Origin: Hyphomonadaceae bacterium
Lineage (GTDB): Bacteria > Pseudomonadota > Alphaproteobacteria > Caulobacterales > Hyphomonadaceae
Direction of reading: 5' to 3'
Length of the DNA stretch: 33,969 nucleotides
Assembly (NCBI GenBank): GCA_947478925.1
Contig: CANJXY010000018.1
Coordinates: 1 to 33,969 of the forward strand
The notes beneath the pieces were generated by a model. That model saw nothing but the letters and a program-made list of their open reading frames with translations, ran no database searches and had not been told where the DNA came from. The stretch's first letter is position 1. Every line of letters starts with the position of its first letter. Of the stretch, positions 24,293 to 32,099 are shown in pieces. Position numbers and translations under genes: made by a program.

Positions 24293-24673
24293 ATGCCTAC
24301 CTCGAAAAAGACCAGCACGAAAAAACCGGTCGCAGCTAAAGTCGCCGTCGCCAAAGTCCTCGCGCCGAAGGCCGCCGCTCCGAAAACGATCGCCCCGAAA
24401 GCAACCGCCAAAGTGATCGCGATGCCGGTCGCCATCCCGACAGCGCCGATGCCGGTCGCCGTTGCCCCGGTCTCCAACGTGATCCCGATGATCGCGAAGA
24501 AGCCGGTTGCGAAGAAGCCCGCCGCCAAGAAGCCGGTGGTGAAGGCTGCGGTGAAGAAGCCGGTTGCCCCGAAAGCTGCCGCGAAGCCCGTCGCGAAGAA
24601 GCCGGCGCCAAAAATGAAGGTTGCCGCCGCGGCCGTGAAACCGGCCAAGAAAGTGGCCCGCAAGAAGAAGTAG
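24293..24673 (+). CDS. Lys/Ala/Pro-rich histone-H1-like protein
   Basis: A 126-residue highly basic protein built from degenerate KKPVAKKPAAKKP-type repeats (residues 8-37 and 69-126), separated by a hydrophobic-neutral middle (about 38-68; MPVAIPTAPMPVAVAPVSNV). It has no acidic residues, no signal peptide and no folded-domain signature. Composition matches bacterial H1-like proteins (HctA, AlgP, Bordetella BpH1 type), which compact DNA or modulate transcription. ATG 24293 has AGGAG seven bases upstream, which fixes the start; the longer frame from 24191 has no site. A terminator follows directly. The 190-base gap upstream holds the 21-bp palindrome and its promoter. Confidence 0.8.
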   Translation: MPTSKKTSTKKPVAAKVAVAKVLAPKAAAPKTIAPKATAKVIAMPVAIPTAPMPVAVAPVSNVIPMIAKKPVAKKPAAKKPVVKAAVKKPVAPKAAAKPVAKKPAPKMKVAAAAVKPAKKVARKKK

Positions 24674-24690
24674 GAACCGCTCAGCGGTTC
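24674..24690. terminator. Short perfect inverted repeat after the H1-like gene
   Basis: GAACCGCT and AGCGGTTC (8 bp arms, one central base) directly after the stop codon. No T tract follows; probably part of the 3' end structure. Confidence 0.4.
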
Positions 24691-24710
24691 AACCTCCGAC
24701 AGGTTCCTCC

Positions 24711-24735
24711 GGCGCGATCCTGCAAGGGTCGCGCC
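24711..24735. terminator. Bidirectional terminator between the H1-like gene and ubiB
   Basis: Arms GGCGCGATCC and GGGTCGCGCC pair fully if one G-U pair is allowed, with loop TGCAA. On the plus strand GGTTGCGTTTC follows. It lies ten bases from the ubiB stop on the other strand. Confidence 0.65.
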
Positions 24736-24744
24736 GGTTGCGTT

Positions 24745-26286
24745 TCAGGGTTTGTAGATCAGCACAAACCACAAGCCGGCAGATGAAGCCGCCGCGATCA
24801 GGAAGCCGGTGAGCGCCCAGGCCCAGCCCGTGCTCCGCTTGATCACAACCGGGGCAGGTGCGGGTTCGGCTGCCCGATTCAGAGCAGCGTCGAGCTTTGC
24901 GAGCGTCTCGGGTAGATTGCGCAGGCGGGCAAGGGCTTCGCGTGCGGTGTTGATGGCAAGCTTGCGCAGGCCTTCGGGGCCGAACTCGCGGCGGGACCAG
25001 CGTTCGACAATCGGTTGCGCTGCCTGCCAGATGTTGTGGCCGGGATCGATTGTTCGGGCGACGCCTTCAACCTGCACCATGGTCTTCTGCAGCAGGATCA
25101 GCTCGGGCCGCAGATGCATCCCGAACTGGCGGGTGATGTCGAGTAGCTGGAGCAGCACACGCGCCATCGAAACGTCGGTCGCGTCCTTGCCGAAGATCGG
25201 CTCGCCGACGGAGCGTAACGCCTGGGCGAACTCGTCCATCGAGTGGGAGGCGGGAACATAGCCGGCCTGGAAGTGGACTTCGGACACACGCTTGTAGTCG
25301 CGCTCGAGGAAGCCTTTCAGTATTTCCGCCAGGAATATCCGCTCGTTCATGCCGATGCGGCCCATGATGCCGAAGTCGACCAGCACCAGACGACCATCCG
25401 GCGTGAGGATCATGTTTCCCTCATGCAGGTCGGCATGGAAGAATCCATGATCAAGCGCGCAGGCGAGGAAGCCGCGCGTGACGCGGTTGGCGAGATCGAT
25501 ACGCTGTTCAGGCGACAGCGTCCCGGGATTGGTAAGCGAGCGGCCGTCGATCCATTCAGTGGTCAGCACACGCTGGCTTGTGCGTTCCCAGTCGACCTTG
25601 GGGACCGAAACATAGCCGTCGATGGCGGCGATCTCGGCGAACTCGGATGCAGCGCCAGCCTCGAAGCGTAGGTCCATTTCGCGGGTGAGGGAGCGGGCCA
25701 TTGTGTCGATGAAGGCAGCGGGCTCCATCCGCTTCACTTCCGGATTGCCGTGTTTCTGGGCGGAATAGGCGATGCGCTTCATGGCGCGCAGTTCCAGCTC
25801 CATGGTGCGCTCGATGTTCGGGCGCAGAATCTTTACGGCGCGCTGCCCGCCCGGCGTCTCCAGCTTGTGAACCTGTGCGACCGACGCGGCTGCGACGGGA
25901 TCGGAGAGGTTGGGGAACAGACGCGAGGCGTCTTCGCCAAACTGGTCTCTCAGAGCCTTCAGCGCCTGCGCTTTCGGGAAGGGTGGAACGGAGTCCTTGA
26001 GGCTGGAAAGATCGGTCGCTGCCTGGATGCCGATGACATCAGGGCGCGTTGCCATGAACTGGCCGAGCTTTATCCAGGCGGGGCCGAGTTTTTCCAGTGC
26101 GCGGGCAAAACGCTGGCCGGGTCGTCCGCGACCACCGCCACCGGGGAGGATGCGAAGAATGGCGCCTGCAGCTTTCGCGACAAAGGGGAGGCGCGAGCGG
26201 TAAGCGTCAGGAATGATGACGTCGTTTCGCACCATGACGGCGCCGGCGCGGGCGAGCCGCAGATAGTCGGAAAGGGCGGTGAACAT
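24745..26286 (-). CDS. ubiB: UbiB/ABC1 atypical kinase of ubiquinone synthesis
   Basis: Membrane-anchored atypical protein-kinase-like ATPase needed for coenzyme Q production. 513 residues with the family motifs: the KxGQ helix (WIKLGQFMATRPDVIG), the A-rich nucleotide loop (AAASVAQVHK), the invariant-lysine strand (RAVKILRPNIE), catalytic loop HADLHEGNMILTPDGRL and DFGIMGRIG. The C-terminus has a membrane helix (residues about 485-510) ending FVLIYKP, as usual for UbiB. Starts three bases after the ubiE stop; the two form an operon for ubiquinone synthesis. The convergent H1-like gene is separated by a terminator. Confidence 0.96.
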   Translation of the reverse strand: MFTALSDYLRLARAGAVMVRNDVIIPDAYRSRLPFVAKAAGAILRILPGGGGRGRPGQRFARALEKLGPAWIKLGQFMATRPDVIGIQAATDLSSLKDSVPPFPKAQALKALRDQFGEDASRLFPNLSDPVAAASVAQVHKLETPGGQRAVKILRPNIERTMELELRAMKRIAYSAQKHGNPEVKRMEPAAFIDTMARSLTREMDLRFEAGAASEFAEIAAIDGYVSVPKVDWERTSQRVLTTEWIDGRSLTNPGTLSPEQRIDLANRVTRGFLACALDHGFFHADLHEGNMILTPDGRLVLVDFGIMGRIGMNERIFLAEILKGFLERDYKRVSEVHFQAGYVPASHSMDEFAQALRSVGEPIFGKDATDVSMARVLLQLLDITRQFGMHLRPELILLQKTMVQVEGVARTIDPGHNIWQAAQPIVERWSRREFGPEGLRKLAINTAREALARLRNLPETLAKLDAALNRAAEPAPAPVVIKRSTGWAWALTGFLIAAASSAGLWFVLIYKP

Positions 26287-26289
26287 GGC

Positions 26290-27048
26290 CTACACCGCCC
26301 ATCCGGTGTGGAGGCAGGCAGCGCCGCCCGAATAGTTGGTGAAGTTGACGCCCGAAAAGCCCGCCGCGCGGATGCGCGCGGCGAAGTCGACCTGGTTCGG
26401 GAAACGACGGATCGATTCGACAAGGTATTGGTAGGAAGCCTTGTCGCCGGTCACCAGTGCCCCCATCGCGGGGATCACGTTGAACGAATAGGCGTCGTAG
26501 GCGTCCTGCAGGACGCGGTGCGTCATGTGCGAGAATTCGAGACAGGCAAAACGACCGCCCGGTTTCAGCACGCGGCGGAATTCACGCAGCGCCTTGTCGA
26601 TCTCGACCACATTGCGGATGCCGAAGGAGATGGTGACGGCATCTGCCGAGCGATCCGGGAAGGGGAGCAGGGCGGCATCGCACGCGACGCGCGGCATGTT
26701 CCTGTCGGTGGGCTTGATGCCCGCTACCAGCATCGCCTCGTTGATGTCGGAGACGACGGTGAAGGTCTCAAGCTGCGAATTGCGGCGACGGGCGACTTCG
26801 TTGGCCTTGCGCTGGAAGGCGCGCGCCACATCGCCTGTGCCACCGGCGACATCAATGAGCGTTTCGCCGGGCTGGGGGTTCAGCCAGGCGATCATGTTGG
26901 ACTTCCAGATCCTGTGAACGCCTGCGGACATCAGGTCGTTCATCAGGTCGTATTTCGAGGCGACAGACGCGAAAACGCCTTTGACGCGGCGGGATTTTTC
27001 ATCCCGGCTGACATCCTCGAACCCGAAGGAGACCTTATCTTCGTCCAT
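26290..27048 (-). CDS. ubiE: Demethylmenaquinone/2-methoxy-6-polyprenyl-1,4-benzoquinol methyltransferase UbiE
   Basis: SAM-dependent C-methyltransferase of ubiquinone (and menaquinone) synthesis. 252 residues from ATG 27048: N-terminal FGFEDVSRDEKSRRVKGVFA, family motif ASKYDLMNDLMSAGVHRIWK, SAM motif I DVAGGTGDVA, motif II region ADAVTISFGIRNVVEIDKAL, motif III RVLKPGGRFACLEFSH, and the C-terminal YSGGAACLHTGWAV. An ATG four codons upstream (27060) is equally open; a CAGG before 27048 makes the shorter form slightly better. Divergent from mutM with fewer than 50 bases between them, so promoters for both strands overlap there. mutM-ubiE-ubiB neighbourhood is common in alphaproteobacteria. 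Confidence 0.96.
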   Translation of the reverse strand: MDEDKVSFGFEDVSRDEKSRRVKGVFASVASKYDLMNDLMSAGVHRIWKSNMIAWLNPQPGETLIDVAGGTGDVARAFQRKANEVARRRNSQLETFTVVSDINEAMLVAGIKPTDRNMPRVACDAALLPFPDRSADAVTISFGIRNVVEIDKALREFRRVLKPGGRFACLEFSHMTHRVLQDAYDAYSFNVIPAMGALVTGDKASYQYLVESIRRFPNQVDFAARIRAAGFSGVNFTNYSGGAACLHTGWAV

Positions 27049-27094
27049 GGGCCTGAACATAGGCGAACGGCCAGCTCAGGGCTATATGCAGGCG

Positions 27095-27940
27095 ATGCCA
27101 GAATTGCCTGAAGTCGAGACTGTTCGTCGCGGACTTGCCCCCGCCATGGAAGGTAAACGCATCCTGCGTGTCGAGACGCGCAGGAAGGACCTGCGTTTCC
27201 CGTTTCCCGAGAGATTCAACCAACGTCTCGAAGGCGCGAAGCTGACCCGGCTCGGCCGGCGCGCGAAGTACCTGGTGGGCGAGTTGTCCAATGGCGAAGC
27301 GCTGATCATGCATCTGGGCATGACCGGGCGGTTCACGGTCTCGGGAAAGAAGAAGGGCGAGTTTCATCACGCCGCCGGAGAGGATGAAAAGCATGACCAT
27401 GTCGTGTTTGACATGGCTGGCGGGGCGCGGGTCGTGTTCAACGATGCCAGGCGGTTCGGGTTCATGGACCTGTGGCCACTCGAAGACATCGATAACTATG
27501 CGCCGTTTTCCGGGATGGGGCCGGAGCCGATCTCGAATGAATTTTCGGGTGCGTACCTGAAAGAGGCGTTCGCGGGCAAGAAGACGCCAGTCAAGTCGGC
27601 CTTGCTTGATCAGAATGTCGTGGCCGGGTTGGGCAATATCTATGTCTGCGAGGCGCTGTTCCGGTCGGGGATCAGTCCGAAGAAGCTGGCGGGCGCGATC
27701 AAGCAGGGCAAGCTGGAAGTGCTGGCGGTTGAAGTCCGCAAAGTGATCGAAGAGGCGATCATCGCTGGCGGGTCGACCATTTCGGATTTTGCGACGACGA
27801 GCGGCGAGCTCGGCTATTTTCAGCACCGCTTCCAGGTTTACGATCGGGAGGGGGAGGACTGCGTGGCGTGCGCAAAGCCGGTGAAGCGGCTGGTGCAGTC
27901 CGGGCGGTCGACGTTTTATTGCCCGACCTGTCAGCGCTAA
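27095..27940 (+). CDS. mutM: Formamidopyrimidine-DNA glycosylase MutM (Fpg)
   Basis: Bifunctional base-excision repair enzyme that removes 8-oxoguanine and formamidopyrimidines and cleaves the abasic site. 281 residues beginning MPELPEVET, with Pro2 as nucleophile and Glu3 as acid; conserved Lys in GRRAKYLV; the LGMTGRF loop; void-filling and DNA-contact region NDARRFGFMDL; H2TH region LLDQNVVAGLGNIYVCEALF; and a C-terminal zinc finger C-x2-C-x16-C-x2-C (CVACAKP to CPTCQR). The start at 27095 is required because Pro2 must be N-terminal after Met removal; the open frame from 26981 overlaps ubiE. Confidence 0.98.
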   Translation: MPELPEVETVRRGLAPAMEGKRILRVETRRKDLRFPFPERFNQRLEGAKLTRLGRRAKYLVGELSNGEALIMHLGMTGRFTVSGKKKGEFHHAAGEDEKHDHVVFDMAGGARVVFNDARRFGFMDLWPLEDIDNYAPFSGMGPEPISNEFSGAYLKEAFAGKKTPVKSALLDQNVVAGLGNIYVCEALFRSGISPKKLAGAIKQGKLEVLAVEVRKVIEEAIIAGGSTISDFATTSGELGYFQHRFQVYDREGEDCVACAKPVKRLVQSGRSTFYCPTCQR

Positions 27941-28148
27941 AGCCCGAAATGAGAGGTTTTTGGCGGGGACCGTTCAGGCTCCGCCGGGCGGGCCGCCGAA
28001 ATTGCCATACAAAATCGCGCGGCAGGTCTCTGAAATGGTTGATGTTTTAGGCAAACTTACGACATCGCGTGAAGATGAACGAATGAGTCGAACTACGTTC
28101 AGGTTCTGAAGGCTCTTATGGGCTCACGAGACTGAAAGGAGTGCCCTC

Positions 28149-28565
28149 ATGCGTCTCATTGCTTCTTCGCTGCTTGCAGGTCTGATCGCGGCTTCCGCGG
28201 TTGCCCCGGCCTTCGCTGACGACCATGGCCGCGGTCGTGGCCACGGCAAGAACACCTACAACAACGGTCGCGACTGGAATGATCGCGACTACCGTCGCGA
28301 TGATCGCCGCGATTATCGCGATGATCGTCGTGAGGATCGCTATCGCGGCTGGAGCGATAATCGTGGCCGCTACCACAATTGGGGTCGTGGCGATTACTTC
28401 AGCTATCGCCCGCACCACAGCAACTTCATCGTGGTGAACGACTATTATCGTTATCGCCTGCCGCCTCCGCGTTACGGCGAATACTACTATCGCGACGATC
28501 GTACGGGCGAAATCCTGCTCGTTGCCGCTGCTACGGGCCTGATCCTCTGGGCCCTCACCAACTAG
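28149..28565 (+). CDS. RcnB-like small exported Arg/Asp/Tyr-rich protein
   Basis: 138-residue secreted protein. A signal peptide (residues 1-23, cleavage after PAFA) is followed by a low-complexity stretch of Arg, Asp, Tyr and Gly (about 25-80; DYRRDDRRDYRDDRREDRY) and a C-terminal RcnB-type domain with RGDYFSYRPHHSNFIVVNDY, YRLPPPRYGEYYYRDDRTGE and a hydrophobic end (ILLVAAATGLILWALTN). RcnB is a periplasmic protein tied to Ni/Co homeostasis in E. coli; most family members are uncharacterised. AAAGGAG lies about eight bases upstream. The 200-base gap after mutM contains its promoter, for which I see no clear boxes. Confidence 0.78.
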   Translation: MRLIASSLLAGLIAASAVAPAFADDHGRGRGHGKNTYNNGRDWNDRDYRRDDRRDYRDDRREDRYRGWSDNRGRYHNWGRGDYFSYRPHHSNFIVVNDYYRYRLPPPRYGEYYYRDDRTGEILLVAAATGLILWALTN

Positions 28566-28589
28566 CGCAGCACGCCCTCCGCTGATGCG

Positions 28590-29516
28590 CTAACGCGGCC
28601 GCCCTCTCGTCCCGGGGGCGGTCGCCTCGTTTTGGGTGGCGGTGGTGAGTTTGGAACGGGCCCAGGCGAGGCCTGTGTCGCCCTCCGCGTCGCGGCGCCA
28701 GAACAGCATGAGATCGAGTTCTGGCGTTTCCACCGGCAGTTCGCGGATAGCGACGTCGTAACGTTGCGCCAGCGAGACCGGTGCGACGAGCGCGAGGTCG
28801 CTGGCCATCACGGCGTGGAAGGCCGGCTGGTAGTGCGGCATCCGCATCGCAGGCTGAATGCGCTGGCCGATGCGCCCGAGGGCGACGTCGACGACGCCCT
28901 TGCCGCGCCGTCGCGTCGACACCGCGATGTGGCTCAAGGCCAGGAAGTACGCAAGCGTGAACCGGCCTGCCGCGCGCGGATGATCGCGGCGCAGGACGCA
29001 GACATAGCGATCCGAGAACAGCCGCTGGCTAGCGAGATCCGGGCGGGCGAAGGCGGGAATGTCGATGGCAAAATCGATCTGACCGGCGGCAAAGTCACTG
29101 GCGACGTCCTGGCGAGGCGCCTGCATCCAGTGAAAGGCGGTCCTTGCGCGCTCCTGTTCGAGCTGGCGTGCAAGTGCAGGAACGATTGCCAGTGTCGCTA
29201 TATCGCCCGCAGCTATGTTGAAGACGCGGGTCGATCGCGCGGGATCGAAAGCAGCCTGGCGGTCGAGGCCGACGCTGAGCTGGGCCAGCGCCTCGCGTAC
29301 CGGGCCGATCATCGCCTTGGCGGCGGGGGTGGGCGCCATCCCATCGGCGGCGCGCACGAAGAGCTGGTCATTGAACGCCATGCGCAGGCGGGCGAGGGCG
29401 TTGCTGACGGCGGGCTGCGTGAGGTTGAGGCGCTCGGCGGCGCGGGTGATCCCGCCCTCGGTGAAGACGGCCTCGAACACGGGCAAGAGATTGAGATCGA
29501 TGGCGCGCAGGTTCAT
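28590..29516 (-). CDS. LysR-family transcriptional regulator
   Basis: 308 residues from ATG 29516 (MNLRAIDLNLLPVFEAVF). The N-terminal winged HTH is at about residues 5-62 (GGITRAAERLNLTQPAVSNA, LARLR), followed by a periplasmic-binding-protein-like effector domain (about 92-290) ending in the typical LFWRRDAEGDTGLAWARSKL. The MNLRxxDLNLLPVFEA start and WHxRxxxDPAxxWxR-like end fit the NodD/PnbR-like branch. ATG 29525 is three codons upstream and possible; the frame open to 29738 lacks protein character and is rejected. Divergent from the beta-helix lipoprotein gene (about 260 bases between), which is its likeliest target. A Gly/Arg tail at the C-terminus overlaps the neighbour's terminator. 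Confidence 0.93.
   Translation of the reverse strand: MNLRAIDLNLLPVFEAVFTEGGITRAAERLNLTQPAVSNALARLRMAFNDQLFVRAADGMAPTPAAKAMIGPVREALAQLSVGLDRQAAFDPARSTRVFNIAAGDIATLAIVPALARQLEQERARTAFHWMQAPRQDVASDFAAGQIDFAIDIPAFARPDLASQRLFSDRYVCVLRRDHPRAAGRFTLAYFLALSHIAVSTRRRGKGVVDVALGRIGQRIQPAMRMPHYQPAFHAVMASDLALVAPVSLAQRYDVAIRELPVETPELDLMLFWRRDAEGDTGLAWARSKLTTATQNEATAPGTRGRPR
28595..28634 (+). terminator. Rho-independent terminator of the RcnB-like gene
   Basis: Arms GCGGCCGCCC (28595-28604) and GGGCGGTCGC (28616-28625), one G-U pair, then CTCGTTTTG. It overlaps the 3' end of the convergent LysR gene. Confidence 0.7.
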
Positions 29517-29748
29517 GATCGCCATCACTAGTATGAATGAGTAACATTGGCAAAATAAACTGGCCATATGGGTCGGGCAGGGCGAGTGTCGGCCTGCGTC
29601 CAGCGGCGCGAAGTTCTCCGGCGTGTCAGCCGCCGGCGTCATCGCGCTGCTGGCGCCAACTTCTTCACATGGGCGCAGGGAACAGGCGTGTTTGGCCGTC
29701 AGGCTGACATAGCGGCAGCTTGACATTGCCCAGCGCAAATCGAGAGAT

Positions 29749-29779
29749 GCTCTCCGGTATCAAAATATTCGGGGAGAGC
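29749..29779 (+). promoter_or_regulatory. Hairpin covering the ribosome binding site of the beta-helix lipoprotein gene
   Basis: GCTCTCC (29749-29755) is complementary to GGAGAGC (29773-29779), which contains the likely Shine-Dalgarno sequence just before ATG 29783; the loop is 17 bases and A+T-rich. A TTGACA at 29720-29725 could be a -35 box, with no good -10. Confidence 0.4.
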
Positions 29780-29782
29780 AGG

Positions 29783-31015
29783 ATGCGCGTCATTCTCGCG
29801 ACAGTTTCGGTTTTGGCGCTTGTGTCGGCCTGCAGCCCTGCTGCGCCGCCCAAGCCTGTGGCGCTGGCGCCGTCGGCCACAGCGAATGACGATCTGCAGA
29901 AACAGCTGATCGAGGCCAAACCTGGCGACGTGATCGAGATCGGCGAGGGCCGCTTCGACTTCGCAACCCCGCTGTCGCTCGACGTCGACAATGTGACGCT
30001 GAAGGGCGCTGGCCAGGACAAGACCTTCATCTCGTTCAAGGGCCAGACAGGCGCGGGCGAGGGTCTGCTTGTGACGTCGGATGGCGTGACCCTGACCGGC
30101 TTCACGATGGAAGACGCCAAGGGCGATGGCATCAAGTCCAAGGGCGCTGACAACATCACCTACAAGGACCTCAAGGTCGTATGGACCGGTGGGCCGCTGA
30201 CCACCAATGGCGCCTATGGCGTCTACCCGGTCGAATCGAAGAACGTGCTGATCGATGGCGTGACGGTATCTGGCGCGTCCGATGCCGGCATCTATGTCGG
30301 TCAGTCGGAGAACATCATCGTCCGCAACAGCCGCGCCGAATACAATGTCGCCGGCATAGAGATCGAGAACTCCTCCAACGCCGACGTGCATGACAACGTC
30401 GCGACCCACAATGCAGGCGGCATCCTCGTGTTCGATCTGCCGAACCTGCCGAAGATCGGCGGGCATTCGACCCGCATCTTCAACAACCAGGTGGTCGAGA
30501 ACGACACGCAGAACTTTGCGCCTCCCGGCAACATTGTCGCCAACGTGCCGACGGGCTCGGGTGTGATGCTGATGGCGAACCAAAATGTGCACGTGTTCAA
30601 CAATACGTTCGACAAGAACCAGACGACGCACGTGCTGATCTACGGCTATTCGTTTGCCTTCGATGACGAGCGGTACAATCCTTTGCCGCGCGACTTCGTG
30701 ATCCGCGACAACACGTATGGCGACGGCGGCAATAGCCCGCAGGGACGCCTTGCGCCGTTGGCGCCCGCCATCGGCGGCAAGCTGCCGGCAATCGTGTGGG
30801 ACGGTGTCACCACTTATCATGGGAAGACGGAAGACGTTCGTATCGCGGTGCGCGAGAAGCCGGAGGTCGGCTTCATCAATCTCGGCCTCGGCGTGACGCC
30901 GATCGACCTGACCAAGGCGAAACCCTCAACCAAGCGGCTGCCGGACTTCGAGATCGCCGAACCGCCTGCCGTGGTCCTGCCGCAGGACAAGCCGGCTACG
31001 AAAGAGGGAGCTTAA
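29783..31015 (+). CDS. Right-handed parallel beta-helix lipoprotein (TIGR03805-like)
   Basis: Predicted lipoprotein of 410 residues. Signal peptide with lipobox LVSAC (Cys17); then a PbH1 repeat domain at about residues 45-300 (VDNVTLKGAG, SDGVTLTGFTMEDA, ADNITYKDLKVVW, SKNVLIDGVTVSG, SENIIVRNSRAE, NSSNADVHDNVATH), as in pectate-lyase-like folds. The C-terminal part (about 330-410) is less repetitive and ends Pro/Lys-rich. GGGGAG seven bases upstream supports ATG 29783. It is followed after 18 bases by a diheme lipoprotein. This order matches a recurrent two-gene pair whose function was unknown when the families were defined (recalled family description). No catalytic residue can be assigned; polysaccharide binding or cleavage is conceivable. 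Confidence 0.85.
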   Translation: MRVILATVSVLALVSACSPAAPPKPVALAPSATANDDLQKQLIEAKPGDVIEIGEGRFDFATPLSLDVDNVTLKGAGQDKTFISFKGQTGAGEGLLVTSDGVTLTGFTMEDAKGDGIKSKGADNITYKDLKVVWTGGPLTTNGAYGVYPVESKNVLIDGVTVSGASDAGIYVGQSENIIVRNSRAEYNVAGIEIENSSNADVHDNVATHNAGGILVFDLPNLPKIGGHSTRIFNNQVVENDTQNFAPPGNIVANVPTGSGVMLMANQNVHVFNNTFDKNQTTHVLIYGYSFAFDDERYNPLPRDFVIRDNTYGDGGNSPQGRLAPLAPAIGGKLPAIVWDGVTTYHGKTEDVRIAVREKPEVGFINLGLGVTPIDLTKAKPSTKRLPDFEIAEPPAVVLPQDKPATKEGA

Positions 31016-31033
31016 GCCTCGGATGAAGGCGAA

Positions 31034-32089
31034 GTGAGCGGCAGCGTGCGTTTGCTTGTTGTGTCGTTGTTTCTTGCGCTCGCCGCGTGCTCTGCACCGG
31101 CGGGCGTGAAGGACAGCGTGATCCTTGCGGCTGATCCGGCGCCAAAGCTTTCGGATTATGGTTTCTTCGCTACGGCGAATGCAGGAGCTGCAGTCGCGGA
31201 TGGCGTGCGCCCGTATGATCTGGTGAACGCGCTGTTCGCGGATTATGCGGGCAAGCATCGCTTCGTCTATGTGCCGAAGGGCCAGAGCGCGACCTACAAT
31301 CCGGACACGGTGTTCGACTTTCCGGTTGGTTCGGTGCTGATCAAGACGTTCGCGTTCGCGCCCGACATGCGCGACCCTGCGCTCAATGAAAGGTGGATCG
31401 AGACGCGGCTTCTGATCCACAAGAGCGAGGGGTGGGTTGCCTATCCCTATGTCTGGAATGCAGAGCAGACTGAGGCGGTCTATTCGCCCGTGGGCGGCCG
31501 GCAGATTGTCAAGACTATCTCGCCCGAGGGTGAGGCGCTGACGATCAACTATGCGATCCCGAATCGCAACCAGTGCAAGGAATGCCATTCGAGGAACAAG
31601 GTGTTCACGCCGATCGGGCCGAGTGCGCGCAACCTCAATCATGTGGGGCCGGCGGGCGTGCAGCAGATCGCGGACTGGACCGAGCGCGGGATACTGACCG
31701 GCGCGCCGGCCGAGGGATTGCCGACAGCGCCGCCCGCGTTCGGCGATCAGCCACTGGAACAACGCGCGCGCGCGTGGCTCGATATCAACTGCGCGCATTG
31801 CCATCGCGCGGGTGGCGGTGCGTCCAACTCCGGGCTGTTCCTGGCGTGGAACGAAACCACACCCACGGGGTGGGGCGTTCACAAGCGACCGACGGCTGCG
31901 GGTCGGGGATCGGGCGATTTTCTGTTCGTGATCGAGCCTGGCAAGCCGGATCAGTCGATCATGATCCATCGCATCGGCTCGGTTGAGCCGGGCGTGATGA
32001 TGCCCGAGCTCGGCCGCACGACGGTGGATACCAGGGCGCTGGCGCTGATCCGTGAGTGGATCGCGGCGATGCCGCCGGTCGCGCAATAA
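31034..32089 (+). CDS. Diheme c-type lipoprotein, HNE_0200/SO2930 family (TIGR03806-like)
   Basis: 351 residues, GTG start with AAGG five to six bases upstream. Signal peptide with lipobox LAAC (Cys19), so likely membrane-anchored on the periplasmic side or in the outer membrane. Two haem-c motifs are present: CKECH (181-185) and CAHCH (253-257); Met322/Met323 in VMMPELG is a possible axial ligand of one haem. The N-terminal 170 residues (KLSDYGFFATANA, PYDLVNALFADYAGKHRFVY, VGSVLIKTFAF) form a family-specific domain. Haem loading would need the Ccm system encoded at the start of this window. It forms an operon with the beta-helix gene. The activity of the pair is not known to me; redox chemistry on a glycan is speculative. 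Confidence 0.85.
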   Translation: MSGSVRLLVVSLFLALAACSAPAGVKDSVILAADPAPKLSDYGFFATANAGAAVADGVRPYDLVNALFADYAGKHRFVYVPKGQSATYNPDTVFDFPVGSVLIKTFAFAPDMRDPALNERWIETRLLIHKSEGWVAYPYVWNAEQTEAVYSPVGGRQIVKTISPEGEALTINYAIPNRNQCKECHSRNKVFTPIGPSARNLNHVGPAGVQQIADWTERGILTGAPAEGLPTAPPAFGDQPLEQRARAWLDINCAHCHRAGGGASNSGLFLAWNETTPTGWGVHKRPTAAGRGSGDFLFVIEPGKPDQSIMIHRIGSVEPGVMMPELGRTTVDTRALALIREWIAAMPPVAQ

Positions 32090-32099
32090 TACCTTATTG

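Noticed and set aside
24500-24670. Short repeats that could suggest a CRISPR array or satellite
   Set aside because: They are codon-level repeats of Lys-Lys-Pro/Ala in the H1-like gene, without uniform repeat-spacer structure.
25750-27111. Plus-strand open frame of 453 codons
   Set aside because: Antisense to ubiB and ubiE, both with clear motifs; the translation has no recognisable fold.
27958-27985. Possible mutM terminator
   Set aside because: A GGCGG/CCGCC stem can be drawn but has a large loop, mismatches and no T tract, so it is not listed as a feature.
29699-30820. Minus-strand open frame of 373 codons
   Set aside because: Antisense to the beta-helix gene; its pseudo-repeats mirror the repeats of the real protein.
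30926-32086. Minus-strand open frame of 386 codons
   Set aside because: Antisense to the diheme lipoprotein, which has a lipobox and two CxxCH motifs; the antisense translation is Arg-rich.
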